Shown here piece by piece: positions 50,253 to 59,220 of a stretch of DNA of 64,000 bases; position 1 is the stretch's first letter; every line of letters begins with the position of its first letter. The notes beneath the pieces were generated by a model, which saw nothing but the letters and a program-made list of their open reading frames with translations, searched no databases and was not told the origin of the DNA. The position numbers and the translations under genes were made by a program. Source of the stretch: Micromonospora sp. NBC_00389 (lineage in GTDB: Bacteria; Actinomycetota; Actinomycetes; Mycobacteriales; Micromonosporaceae). Location of the stretch: positions 1,426,001-1,490,000 of the forward strand of contig NZ_CP107947.1 in NCBI RefSeq assembly GCF_036059255.1. Reading direction: 5' to 3'.

Positions 50253-50723
50253 TCAGTGGTCTCCGCCGCGAAGTTGGTCGACGGTGTGCCCGAGGATCGG
50301 CCCGAGCACGGCCAGCCCGTCCCGGGCGCCACCGGTCGAGCCGGGCAGGTTGACCACCAGCATGCGGCCGGCCACCCCGGCCAGACCGCGGGAAAGCACC
50401 GAGGTGGGCACCCGGTCGCGGCTGTACGCACGGATCGCCTCGGCGATGCCGGGAATCTCGTAATCCAGCAGTGCCCGGGTCACGTCCGGTGTCCGGTCCG
50501 ACGGGGTGACCCCGGTGCCACCGCTGGTCAGCACCACATCGATGCCATCGGCGAGGGCGTCCTCCAAGGCCGTGCGGACCGGCTCACCGTCGGGCACCAC
50601 CACCGGCTCGTCGACCTGGCAGCCCAGCTCGAGGAGACCGGCGACGAGCAGCGGGCCGCTCGTGTCGGCGTAGACGCCGGCCGCGGCCCGGTTGGACGCG
50701 ACGATCACCCGCGCCCGGATCAC
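50253..50723 (-). CDS. mog: Molybdopterin adenylyltransferase (MogA/MoaB family)
   Basis: Protein of 156 residues with the MogA/MoaB fold, adenylating molybdopterin before metal insertion. Signatures: RARVIVASNRAAAGVYADTSGP, VVLTSGGTGVTPSDRTPDVTRALLDYEIPGIAEAI and LVVNLPGSTGGARDGLAVL (molybdopterin site). GTG at 50723 shares GTGA with the moaC stop, so moaC and mog are coupled. MogA and MoaB cannot be separated confidently by eye. Confidence 0.9.
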   Translation of the reverse strand: MIRARVIVASNRAAAGVYADTSGPLLVAGLLELGCQVDEPVVVPDGEPVRTALEDALADGIDVVLTSGGTGVTPSDRTPDVTRALLDYEIPGIAEAIRAYSRDRVPTSVLSRGLAGVAGRMLVVNLPGSTGGARDGLAVLGPILGHTVDQLRGGDH

Positions 50724-51211
50724 GGCCGGTCCTCCGGTCGGACCCACTCGCCGGTCTTGCCGCCCTCCTTGCGCAGCACCCGGACCGCCTCCACCGAGGC
50801 CGCCGGGTCGACCGCCTTGACCATGTCGACCAGGGCGAGACCGGCGACCGCGACCGCGGTGAGCGCCTCCATCTCCACGCCCGTCCGGTCCGCCGTGCGG
50901 GCGGTGGCGGTGATCTCCACGGTGTCGGCGGTCAACTGCAGGTCGACGGTGACGCCGTGCAGGGCGATCGGGTGGCAGAGCGGGATCAGCTCCGGCGTGC
51001 GCTTGGCGCCCATGATCCCGGCCAGCCGGCCGACCGCCAGCGCGTCGCCCTTGGGCAACCCGTCGCGGTGCAGCAGGTCGACGACCTCGGGCGTGGTCCG
51101 CAGTCGGCCCGCCGCGACGGCCAGCCGGCCGGTCACCGCCTTGGCGGAGACGTCGACCATGCGGGCCGCGCCAGCGCGGTCGACGTGGCTGAGCTGCGCG
51201 GGTTCGGTCAC
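50720..51211 (-). CDS. moaC: Cyclic pyranopterin monophosphate synthase MoaC
   Basis: MoaC of 163 residues, converting 3',8-cyclo-GTP to cyclic pyranopterin monophosphate. The conserved stretches KGDALAVGRLAGIMGAKRTPELIPLCHPIALHGVTVDL and VRTADRTGVEMEALTAVAVAGLALVDMVKAVD carry the active-site Asp, Lys and His residues. GTG at 51211 begins VTEPAQLSHVDRAGAARMVDVS; a longer frame adds a non-conserved stretch. It is followed directly by mog. Confidence 0.96.
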   Translation of the reverse strand: MTEPAQLSHVDRAGAARMVDVSAKAVTGRLAVAAGRLRTTPEVVDLLHRDGLPKGDALAVGRLAGIMGAKRTPELIPLCHPIALHGVTVDLQLTADTVEITATARTADRTGVEMEALTAVAVAGLALVDMVKAVDPAASVEAVRVLRKEGGKTGEWVRPEDRP

Positions 51212-51382
51212 GGTCGTGAGCCTATCGGTGCGGTACGACGGCCTGGTGCTCGGAAGGAGCGGCGACCGAGTGCCGGCCGCGCCGGGGTGCTGTCGACGCA
51301 CCGGCGGTACGCCGCTCCTCCCTCACCAACCCGCCGCCGAGGTCGCTGGGGGGACCTGGCAGCGGGCGAGTGTCGACGACCC

Positions 51383-51404
51383 GGTTCTGCCCACGGGCAG
51401 AACC
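51383..51404. terminator. Hairpin between SARP regulator and moaC
   Basis: GGTTCTGCCC pairs perfectly with GGGCAGAACC across AC. It stands 75 bases past the SARP stop on the minus strand and should end that transcript before moaC. No T-run on the minus strand. Confidence 0.7.
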
Positions 51405-51478
51405 TCCCCCGTTCGCCGATACGGCCGAGAAGCTACCGGGCCAGGCGATAAGAAATCGATAAGAGCCGTTCGGGCAGG

Positions 51479-54400
51479 TCAGTGGCCCACGTTCAGGGCG
51501 TTGTCACCCAGTTCGGCGAGGCGGCGCTCGGCGTCGAAGCACTCCGGCACGCCCATCCGGCGGAAGATCGCCAGGGCCCGCTCCCAGTGCCGTCGCGCCT
51601 CCGCCGGGTCGACGTGGGCAAAGTACTCGGCAAGCCCGGCCAGGGCCCTGCCCTGCTCGTGCGGGTGCGCGATCCGGGTCGCCAGCCGCAACGCCGCCTG
51701 GTGCATCTCGACCGCCTCACCGTCCCGCCCCTGGGCTCGCAAAGTACGACCGAGTTCGTTCAACGCCGCCGCCTCGACATGCCGTTCCCCCGAACCGACC
51801 GCCAGTTGCCGAGCCACCTCGTGCTCCTGCTGGGCATCCGCGAGACGGCCGAGGCCCCGGTAGGCGATCCCGAGGTCGTTGCGCACCTCCGCCTCGGCGT
51901 ATCGGTGGCCGGTCCGGTCACGCAGTGCCAACGAGGCCATGAGGATCCGGATCGCCTGAGGAACGTCGCCCATACGCAGGCGTACCGCACCGATGTGGCT
52001 GAGGGCGTTGAGGATGTGGAAATCGTCGGAGTTCGTCCGGGCCCAGGCCAGGTGCAGGCGATGCATCCGCAACGACTCCTCGTAACGTCCCAACGTCGTC
52101 AGCGCTATGCCAAGGTTTGGCAGCACCATCGGCGCCCCGACGTTGCCGTAACCCTTGTAGTCACGCAGGCTCTCCAGACCAACCGCCACCGCCTCGGTCA
52201 GGTTGCCGCTCCACCAGTAGACCGCGGCGAGGTTGGCGCGGTACCGCGCCGTGTTCAAACGGTCCCGCGAGTTGCGCGAGATTGAGACGGCACGGGTCAG
52301 GTGGTCCAGTGCTCCCCGGTTGTCGCCGGTTCTTACGTAGGCGGAGGCCAGGTAGTTGTTCATCAACGCCATCGCGTCAACGTCCCCGGTGGCCTCCGCC
52401 GCTGCCAGCGCGTGCCGGTGGGTCAGGATGATGTCCTCGAAGTACCCACGGATGTAACAGAAACGCCAGAGGGCGCGGGCGAGTCGCCAGGAGTGCTGGT
52501 GAAAGCCCGACTCGTGCGCTGAGACCACCAGTGTCACCAGGTCCGCCCGCTCCGCCTCCAACCAGTCAACGGTCCGTTCACCGAGGGCCTTGACCAGCTC
52601 CAGCCGTGCGGACGGGGGCGAAGGGATCTGCGCTCTGACCCCGGGCTCCAGCGACTCGGCGACCCTCAGGGCCACCTCCAGCGTGAAATCGAAGAGATGA
52701 CCCAGTGCCATCCTCCGGTCGCTCGGAGAATCTGAGCGGGAGCAGAGCTCGACGCAGTACTGGCGGACGAGGTCGTGCAGCCGGTATCGCCTGGAGTCCA
52801 GATCCTCCACCAGGTTCCGGTCTACGAGTTCGTCGAGAGCCGCGTGAGCTTCCGCCACCGTCAGGCCGGTTAGCGCTGCGACGGCCGGCGGGCTGAGCCG
52901 AGTGCCGGGATACAGACCCAGTAAGCGAAAGACTCGCCTGATCGACTCCGGGAGAGGCTCGTACGAGGCAGCGAAGGCAGCAGCCACGGTGCTCTCCCCC
53001 TGGGCCAGATGTGGCAGCGCTGGCGCACCTCCGGCCATCTGTCCGGCAAGATCCGCCAGCCGCCAGCCACGCCGATGGGCCAGCCGGGCTCCAGCCAGCC
53101 GGATCGCCAGTGGGAGGTGGCCGCATCGCCGGACCACCTCGGCGGCCGCCTCCGGCTCGGCCTCAACCCGGTCTTGGCCCACGCTGAAGGCCAGTAGATC
53201 CACGCTCTCCTGGGGTGTCATGACCGGCAGGGTCTGCGACGGCCCGATGTCCGGGTGGGCGAGTCGCCGTCGCGACGTCACGAGCACGACGGTGGTCGGC
53301 TCGGTCGGCAGGAGGGGCAGGATCTGATCGCTGCTGGCGGCGTTGTCGAGAACGATCACGGACCTTCTGCGGGCCAGCTCACGCCGCCACAGCTCGACTC
53401 GGGCGTCGAACTCGACCGGAACCCGCTCGGCCGGTACGTCAAGCTGACGAAGCAGGGCGACCAGGGCGGTGGAGGGCTCCACCCGGTTCCTCTCACCGTG
53501 CCCGCACAGGTCGATGTACAACGTGGCATCCGGGTATCGCTCGGACAACTGGCGAGCCAGGTGCACAGCGAGGGCCGTCTTACCACTGCCGGCCATGCCG
53601 TCGATGATGTGCACGGCCGGGACGCGATCCTCCACCCGCCGCGTCTCCGCCAGCAGGCTCGACAACACGTCCTCCCGACCGACGAAGTCGGTCACCGCTC
53701 GGGGGAGATGATCCACCGGGTCGGGTCGCCGTGATCCGTGGGGCATCGGGACACCCGCCGGAGCGGGTGCGCTCGGGGCGGAGAGCTCACCCCGGGCAGC
53801 CGGCTGGGATACGGAGCTGTTCGCCGGGTGCCGAGGCAGAGCCACCGTGACGATCGTGCCGTAGAGACTTTGCATGTCGGTCCCCGGGTCGACTCCGAGT
53901 TCCGCCGCCAGCCTCGTCCGGATCTCGTCGTAGACGATGAGCGCTCCTGCATGATCGCCCCGCTCGTAGAGCGCCCGCATAAGGAGGACGTACGCCGGCT
54001 CCCGCAGAGGGTGACGCACGACGACCTCTCGCAGCATCGGGATCGCCAGGTCGTCCCGTCCCGACCTCAGCTGTACGTCGGCGAGGAGTTCCACGGCCAA
54101 CAACCGCTCCTCTTCGGCGGCCACGGTGCGCGCGGTGAGCACGGGCCCGAGCGGGATGCCGGCGAGCATCGGCCCCTGCCACCGCGCCACGGCACGCCCC
54201 AGCAGTTCCAGGGCGCGGTCCGGACGGCCGACCGTCAGGGCTTCCCGACCTGCGCGGCGTTCCATCTCGAAACGGAATACGTCGATCAGATCCGGCCTCA
54301 GGACGAGTCGGTAACCCGTTTGCTGCCGGACGATGACACCCCGGCCGGACTCGAAAGTCTCGAACGTCCGGCGCAGATTGGCGGCGTAGCTACGGACATT

Positions 54401-54580
54401 CGCAACAGCAGAAGGCGGCGGGCCGGCGGGCCACAACTCGTCGACCAGGTCGTTCAGTGTCACCAGTTGACCAGGCTGGACTGCGAGCATCGCAAAAACG
54501 GCCTGCTGTTTGGGTGTACCAAGGTGCACCTTGCGCGCGGGCACTTGCACCGAGAGGCCGCCCAGAAGTTGAATCTCCAC
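51479..54580 (-). CDS. SARP/AfsR-type regulator with NB-ARC and TPR domains
   Basis: Large regulator of 1033 residues: OmpR-like winged helix (about 10-95), bacterial transcriptional activator domain (about 98-245), NB-ARC ATPase with Walker A IIDGMAGSGKTALAVH (328-335 core), kinase 2 RRRSVIVLDNAASSDQ and GHLPLAIRLAGARLA, then a long tetratricopeptide region to the end (about 690-1020: repeats like AARYRANLAAVYWWSGNLTEAV). This AfsR-like layout activates secondary metabolism genes in Streptomyces; no biosynthetic cluster is in the window. ATG at 54580. The strand's long upstream region probably holds its promoter. Confidence 0.92.
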   Translation of the reverse strand: MEIQLLGGLSVQVPARKVHLGTPKQQAVFAMLAVQPGQLVTLNDLVDELWPAGPPPSAVANVRSYAANLRRTFETFESGRGVIVRQQTGYRLVLRPDLIDVFRFEMERRAGREALTVGRPDRALELLGRAVARWQGPMLAGIPLGPVLTARTVAAEEERLLAVELLADVQLRSGRDDLAIPMLREVVVRHPLREPAYVLLMRALYERGDHAGALIVYDEIRTRLAAELGVDPGTDMQSLYGTIVTVALPRHPANSSVSQPAARGELSAPSAPAPAGVPMPHGSRRPDPVDHLPRAVTDFVGREDVLSSLLAETRRVEDRVPAVHIIDGMAGSGKTALAVHLARQLSERYPDATLYIDLCGHGERNRVEPSTALVALLRQLDVPAERVPVEFDARVELWRRELARRRSVIVLDNAASSDQILPLLPTEPTTVVLVTSRRRLAHPDIGPSQTLPVMTPQESVDLLAFSVGQDRVEAEPEAAAEVVRRCGHLPLAIRLAGARLAHRRGWRLADLAGQMAGGAPALPHLAQGESTVAAAFAASYEPLPESIRRVFRLLGLYPGTRLSPPAVAALTGLTVAEAHAALDELVDRNLVEDLDSRRYRLHDLVRQYCVELCSRSDSPSDRRMALGHLFDFTLEVALRVAESLEPGVRAQIPSPPSARLELVKALGERTVDWLEAERADLVTLVVSAHESGFHQHSWRLARALWRFCYIRGYFEDIILTHRHALAAAEATGDVDAMALMNNYLASAYVRTGDNRGALDHLTRAVSISRNSRDRLNTARYRANLAAVYWWSGNLTEAVAVGLESLRDYKGYGNVGAPMVLPNLGIALTTLGRYEESLRMHRLHLAWARTNSDDFHILNALSHIGAVRLRMGDVPQAIRILMASLALRDRTGHRYAEAEVRNDLGIAYRGLGRLADAQQEHEVARQLAVGSGERHVEAAALNELGRTLRAQGRDGEAVEMHQAALRLATRIAHPHEQGRALAGLAEYFAHVDPAEARRHWERALAIFRRMGVPECFDAERRLAELGDNALNVGH

Positions 54581-54740
54581 TCGCCCCCCTGCTCCAGCGG
54601 AGTATTCAGTCGCTCACGCGACGAAGCTTACGGGCACCGAACGTAACGGGCCGATGCCAACCTGACGGGAACGTTCATCGATGGCAAACGACCCAGCCTG
54701 GCCAGCGCGCCGCAGGATGCCTACTGCAGGTTGCGGCTTT

Positions 54741-54769
54741 CGTACCCCAGCGCAAGCTGCAGGGGTACG
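54741..54769. repeat. GNRA-capped inverted repeat in SARP upstream region
   Basis: CGTACCC(C) pairs with GGGGTACG and the interior forms CAGC-GCAA-GCTG, with a two-base asymmetric bulge. On RNA it is a compact hairpin with a GCAA tetraloop, about 170 bases before the SARP start on the minus strand; on DNA it may be an operator. Confidence 0.4.
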
Positions 54770-55099
54770 CCTAGTTCCGGCCGGGCCATTGATTGCGCCT
54801 GCCCCGGCATTCCAGACGAGCACCACGCCCAACAGGTTGTTACCTCTGGCCGAACTCCAGATGCTGCAACAGGGGGGAAGCCGTCAGACTGGGGAGAATA
54901 CGCAGACACAACCCATCGGATTCCAACCTAAGGCGGTGAGCAACGGCTCCTGATGGAAGTGTGAACCTCAACGGTGCGCTCAGGAGTGCGGACAGAACGT
55001 TACAAACCGTCTCCCAGTTGGCTAATGTTGCGCATAGAGACATATGACAGCCTGTACCGGGTTATATCTCCACTAGGCTATCCCCGTCAGCAAGTCGGT

Positions 55100-55134
55100 G
55101 CATTAATGGCGAATCCCTGAGTCGCTACTAATGC
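55100..55134 (+). promoter_or_regulatory. Hairpin before short frame, upstream of GGDEF-EAL gene
   Basis: GCATTA and TAATGC flank a stem continued by GCGA/TCGC around a nine-base loop (ATCCCTGAG), with one mismatch and one wobble in the middle. It stands just before a ribosome binding site and a short frame, which suggests a leader structure. Confidence 0.35.
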
Positions 55135-55155
55135 CTGAATGCTCGGGAGGTAGTC

Positions 55156-55179
55156 ATGCGCGGCAACGAGTGGATGTGA
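55156..55179 (+). CDS. Possible seven-residue leader peptide (MRGNEWM)
   Basis: ATG at 55156 is preceded by GGGAGG six bases away, the best ribosome binding site in this interval, but the frame closes after seven codons at TGA 55177-55179. It may be an upstream peptide controlling the GGDEF-EAL gene, or a chance frame. No composition bias points to a sensed amino acid. Confidence 0.25.
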   Translation: MRGNEWM

Positions 55180-55255
55180 CAACGAGCGGGCCTGCCGCTG
55201 GCCCTTCGTCGTGCGCTACGGTGCCAGGAGCGAACCGGGCACCCTCGGGAGCGGC

Positions 55256-57784
55256 ATGCCTTCCCAAGCGCAACACGACCAAGAAGATCATCGACGACTG
55301 ACTCTGATCATTGGCGTCATCGTCGTTACGGCTGCGGCGGTCTGTGCACTGTCCCTGGTGGGAGCTTTCTCCGATCCACCGGCAACCGTTAACGAAGTCG
55401 CCACCGTCGTAGCACTCATCTCCATGATCGCCGTTGCCACCATGGTCAAGGCAAGGGTGAGAATCCGATCGACCACACACTCGATCACCTGGAATGAGGC
55501 GGCGATCGTCGTCGGGGTGGCAGTCGCTCCGGCGTCCTGGGTCGTGCTGTGCACGGCAGCTGGGGTGGCAGTGGCTTTCGCGGTCCTGCGTCTACCGGCG
55601 ATCAAAATGGCGTTCAGCATCGGGAAGAACGCCCTCGTCGCCGCCGGTGCCGGGCTGACCCTCGTGGCGCTGGACTGGGCATGGCCCCCCTCGAGACTCA
55701 TCGACCTTGTCGGCCCGGTAGCCCTCGCATACCTGACCGCCACACTGCTCGACGAGATCATCGCGATCCCGGTCATCGCGATAGCGTCCGGTAGCAGCGT
55801 TCGTCAGCAGTTCCGCGCCAACTGGGACCTGCGGGGCGTCGGTTCGGCGCTGCGGTTCCTCGTCGCCGTCTGCACCCTGCTCCTCCTTCGGGCGGACCCA
55901 CGACTCCTGGTGGCCGTTCCGCCGCTCGTGCTCAGCCTGCACCTGGCCTACTCCACGAGAATCCGTTCCAGGACCGAGCAGCAGGCGTGGCAGCGCCTCG
56001 CCCGCACCACCGACGCGCTCAACGTGGTCGACCTCGACAACGTTCTCACCACCGCCGTCACCCAGGCCGCCGAGCTGTTCTCCGCCGACGAGGTCGAGAT
56101 CGAGCTGCGCGACGGCGGCCGCACCGTACGCGGCGGCACCGGCGGCATCACCTTCGACGGCCCGAGCGGCACCCCCACCGACGTGGACGGCACCATCGTC
56201 CCCACGCCGCTGGAGGGGCACGACCGCTCAGCCGACATCGGCGTGCTGCGGCTGCGCTTCCGTGGCCCGGTGCAGCTCTCCGAGCGGGAGCAGTACACCC
56301 TGCGGACCTTCGCCTCCGCGCTCTGCACGGCGGTTCGCAACGCCCAGGCGTACGCCGAGCTGGCCCGGGTTGCCGACGAACACGCGTACGCGGCCGCGCA
56401 CGACGCGCTGACCGGCCTGGCCAACCGGCGGCATCTGCTCGACCAGGGCACCGAGCATTTGAGCGCCCGGCACGCCGACGGTGTGACCGCGCTCGTGCTG
56501 ATCGACCTCAACCACTTCAAGGAGGTCAACGACACGCTCGGGCACGCCGCCGGCGACCAGGTGCTGGTGCAGGTCGCCGAACGGCTGCGGGGCGCCGCCC
56601 AGGGTGGCGACCTGGTGGCCCGCCTCGGCGGCGACGAGTTCGCCGTCCTCCTGCGCGGGCTGCCGGCCCCGGCGGTGGCCGCGCACCGGGCCGAGGCGCT
56701 GCTCGCCACGTTGCACGAGCCGTTCGAGCTGGACGGCATGCGGATCAGCGTCGAGGCCAGCGGCGGGATCTCCGCCGCCCCGGCCAGCGGCGGCATGGCC
56801 GAGCTACTGCGCCGCGCCGACGTGGCGATGTACCAGGCGAAGCGGGCCGGGCAACGGATCTCCACGTACGCCCCCACCCGGGACACGGCCGACCTGGGCC
56901 GCCTCACCCTCGGCGGTGACCTGCCGCGGGCGGTCGCCGACCACGAGTTCGTCGTCAACTTCCAACCGATCGTCGACCTGGGCACCGGCGAGGTGACCAG
57001 CGTTGAGGCGCTGGCCCGCTGGCACCACCCCACCCACGGCATGATCGATCCGCTGCGTTTCCTGGAGGCGGTGGAGCGCTCGGGTCTGCTGCCGGCCTTC
57101 GCCGAGGCGATCCTCGACCAGGCACTGATCGCGGCGGCCAGCTGGCGCGACGCCGGCTTCGACGTGCCGGTCGCGGTCAACGTGTCCCCGCGCAGCCTCC
57201 TCGACGCGCGGTTCCCCGGCTCGGTGCTGGCCCGCCTGCGCGCCCACGACCTGCCGCCGGACCGGCTGGTACTGGAGTTGACCGAGACGTTGACGCTCAG
57301 CCAGCTCGACGTGGTCGACCGGGTGCTGAGCCGGCTGCGCGAAGAAGGCGTCCGGCTGGCGCTGGACGACTTCGGCACCGGCTACTCCTCACTCTCCCTG
57401 CTCTCCCGGATCCCCGTGCACGAGCTGAAGATCGATCGAAGCTTCGTGACGACGATGGAGAGCTCGGCGGAGGCCGCCGCCGTCATCCGCTCCACCCTCG
57501 ACCTGGGCCGCAGCCTCGACCTCGACGTGGTGGCCGAGGGGGTGGAGAGCGAGCCGCAGCGGCGGGCCCTCTGGGAGCTGGGCTGCGCCGCCGGCCAGGG
57601 GCACCTGTTCGCCCGGCCAATGCCGGCCGGCACCCTGCTCGCCGCATTGCAGCGCGGCTCGGGTGGACGCCCGGGCACCCTCGCACCGCCCCTGCACGAC
57701 GCCGGCGCGGTGATCCGACTGAGCCAGACCCGCCGCCAGAACGGCCGCGGCCGACCCGACCGCGTTCCGCACCTCCCCGCCTGA
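55256..57784 (+). CDS. Membrane diguanylate cyclase/phosphodiesterase (GGDEF-EAL)
   Basis: Protein of 842 residues with about six N-terminal membrane helices (about 18-230), a GAF-like part (about 245-375), GGDEF domain and EAL domain. The cyclase site is RLGGDEFAVLL (GGDEF 458-462, canonical); the phosphodiesterase site has EAL at 584-586 in SVEALARWHH, ELTETLTLSQLD, LALDDFGTGYSSLSLL, KIDRSFV and AEGVE, so both catalytic cores look intact. It makes and/or degrades c-di-GMP, a signal that controls development in actinobacteria. ATG at 55256 follows CGGGAGCGGC; GTG 55211 would add 15 residues. No riboswitch is seen. Confidence 0.92.
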   Translation: MPSQAQHDQEDHRRLTLIIGVIVVTAAAVCALSLVGAFSDPPATVNEVATVVALISMIAVATMVKARVRIRSTTHSITWNEAAIVVGVAVAPASWVVLCTAAGVAVAFAVLRLPAIKMAFSIGKNALVAAGAGLTLVALDWAWPPSRLIDLVGPVALAYLTATLLDEIIAIPVIAIASGSSVRQQFRANWDLRGVGSALRFLVAVCTLLLLRADPRLLVAVPPLVLSLHLAYSTRIRSRTEQQAWQRLARTTDALNVVDLDNVLTTAVTQAAELFSADEVEIELRDGGRTVRGGTGGITFDGPSGTPTDVDGTIVPTPLEGHDRSADIGVLRLRFRGPVQLSEREQYTLRTFASALCTAVRNAQAYAELARVADEHAYAAAHDALTGLANRRHLLDQGTEHLSARHADGVTALVLIDLNHFKEVNDTLGHAAGDQVLVQVAERLRGAAQGGDLVARLGGDEFAVLLRGLPAPAVAAHRAEALLATLHEPFELDGMRISVEASGGISAAPASGGMAELLRRADVAMYQAKRAGQRISTYAPTRDTADLGRLTLGGDLPRAVADHEFVVNFQPIVDLGTGEVTSVEALARWHHPTHGMIDPLRFLEAVERSGLLPAFAEAILDQALIAAASWRDAGFDVPVAVNVSPRSLLDARFPGSVLARLRAHDLPPDRLVLELTETLTLSQLDVVDRVLSRLREEGVRLALDDFGTGYSSLSLLSRIPVHELKIDRSFVTTMESSAEAAAVIRSTLDLGRSLDLDVVAEGVESEPQRRALWELGCAAGQGHLFARPMPAGTLLAALQRGSGGRPGTLAPPLHDAGAVIRLSQTRRQNGRGRPDRVPHLPA

Positions 57785-57823
57785 CCCGACGGCCGGCCAG
57801 GGTGGTCTGCCAGACTGGCGCGC

Positions 57824-59179
57824 GTGATCGCCGACGCCCCGACCACCCTCCGTCGTCACTGGCGCAGGGTCGACTCCGCCGCCGACGGTCTCACTCTCGA
57901 CCTCGGCCTTTACGCCGTCTCGGCCGTCTTCGCCGCGATCACCGCGGCCACCTCGACGCTGCTGCCGCACCGCGCCTGGGGCGGGATCGCCGCTGTGGGC
58001 TACCTGGTCGCGGCGGTGGCGGTGGGCGTCCAACTCCTGCTGCGCCGGCGCACCCCTCCCTCCCGGCTGGTAGGTCTGCCGGCCCGCTGGGCGGTCACCG
58101 GGTTCGCCTGGGCGAGCACTGCGCTGCTGCCTCTGCTGTGGCAGAGCATCGAGCGGGCCACCGGACGCACTGACCGGGCGCAGGAGGAGGTGCTGGTCGT
58201 GGAGCAGGCCGGCAACCGCCTGCTGGAGCACGGCACCCCCTACCTCGGACCCGACGCGATAGCCGCCCTACCGCCCGGCGAGCAACTGCTCGGCTACACC
58301 CCGTACCAGCCGGGCATGGCGATGTTCGGCCTGCCCAGGGCCCTGGTCGACACCTGGTGGACCGACGCCCGGGTCTGGTTCGCGGTGGGCACCGCGCTGG
58401 CGCTCGCCCTGGCGGTTGCCGCCCTGCGCGCCGCGCCAACCACCGCCCGCCGGGCACAACCGGCCACCTCCGCCGACACGGCTCACCGGCGGAATGCCGC
58501 GCTGCTGCGAGGCGTGCAGGCCGCCACCGTCCTGCCGATCTGCGCGCTCACCCTCGCCACCGGCGGCGACGACCTACCCGTACTCGCGCTCTGCCTGCTG
58601 GCCCTCGCGCTCGCCGCCGCCGACCGCCCCGGCCGGGCCGGCCTCGCGGTCGGCCTGGCCGGCGCGCTGAAGCTGTTCGCCTGGCCGGTCGCCCTGGTCC
58701 TGATCGTCTGGGGGCTCACCCGGCGGGCCGGCACCCGGGTCGCCGCCGGCGCGATCGGGCTGCCCGTCGCGGCGCTGATCCCCGCCCTCCTGGTCGACCA
58801 CGACGCGCTGACCGAGAACGTGCTGCGCTTCCCGCTCGGCCACGGCCTGGTCACCAGCCCCGCGCAGTCCCCGTTCCCCGGTTACCTGATCGCCTCCGGG
58901 CTGCCCGCCGGCCGGCTGATCGCCGCCGCGCTGCTGGTCGCGGCCGGCCTGGCCATCGCCGTCCGGCTCGCCCGCCGTCCGCCCCGCACCGCCGTCGCCA
59001 CCGCGCTGATCTGCGGGTACGGACTGCTCGTCGCGATCGCCCTGATGCCCACGACCCGGTTCGGCTACCTGCTGTACCCGCTGGCCCTGCTCACCTGGGC
59101 GCCCGCCCTGCACCGCGAGCCCGACGCGGCGACCGTCCCGATGCCCGGTGAACTGTCCGGTCGGACCACTTCGGCGTAA
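57824..59179 (+). CDS. Second GT87/GT-C like membrane protein
   Basis: Membrane protein of 451 residues with about ten hydrophobic segments and an outer loop containing HGTPYLGPD and YTPYQPGMAMFGLP, then TWWTDARVWFAVGTALAL. It resembles DUF2029/GT87 glycosyltransferases but is more diverged than the protein at 47 kb: the usual Asp near helix 1 is not clearly placed. GTG at 57824 is 40 bases after the GGDEF-EAL stop. It could act in polyprenyl-linked envelope glycosylation. Confidence 0.65.
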   Translation: MIADAPTTLRRHWRRVDSAADGLTLDLGLYAVSAVFAAITAATSTLLPHRAWGGIAAVGYLVAAVAVGVQLLLRRRTPPSRLVGLPARWAVTGFAWASTALLPLLWQSIERATGRTDRAQEEVLVVEQAGNRLLEHGTPYLGPDAIAALPPGEQLLGYTPYQPGMAMFGLPRALVDTWWTDARVWFAVGTALALALAVAALRAAPTTARRAQPATSADTAHRRNAALLRGVQAATVLPICALTLATGGDDLPVLALCLLALALAAADRPGRAGLAVGLAGALKLFAWPVALVLIVWGLTRRAGTRVAAGAIGLPVAALIPALLVDHDALTENVLRFPLGHGLVTSPAQSPFPGYLIASGLPAGRLIAAALLVAAGLAIAVRLARRPPRTAVATALICGYGLLVAIALMPTTRFGYLLYPLALLTWAPALHREPDAATVPMPGELSGRTTSA

Positions 59180-59220
59180 CTGCCGGGCAGAACGACGCGG
59201 CAGGGCGTAGACCTGAAGGC

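Larger units (their letters stand above)
54581..55255. other. 675-base gene-poor interval between SARP and GGDEF-EAL genes
   Basis: No convincing gene lies here; the stretch is visibly richer in A and T than its surroundings. It contains a hairpin CGTACCC-CAGC-GCAA-GCTG-CA-GGGTACG (54741-54769) with a GNRA-type loop, TATA-like runs near 55060, a hairpin at 55100-55134, and a seven-codon frame with a ribosome binding site at 55145-55179. It must hold divergent promoters for both neighbours. Confidence 0.6.

Noticed and set aside
51479..54580. STAND-type defence protein instead of SARP
   Set aside because: An NB-ARC plus repeat architecture can occur in defence systems, but the N-terminal winged helix and activator domain clearly give an AfsR-like regulator.
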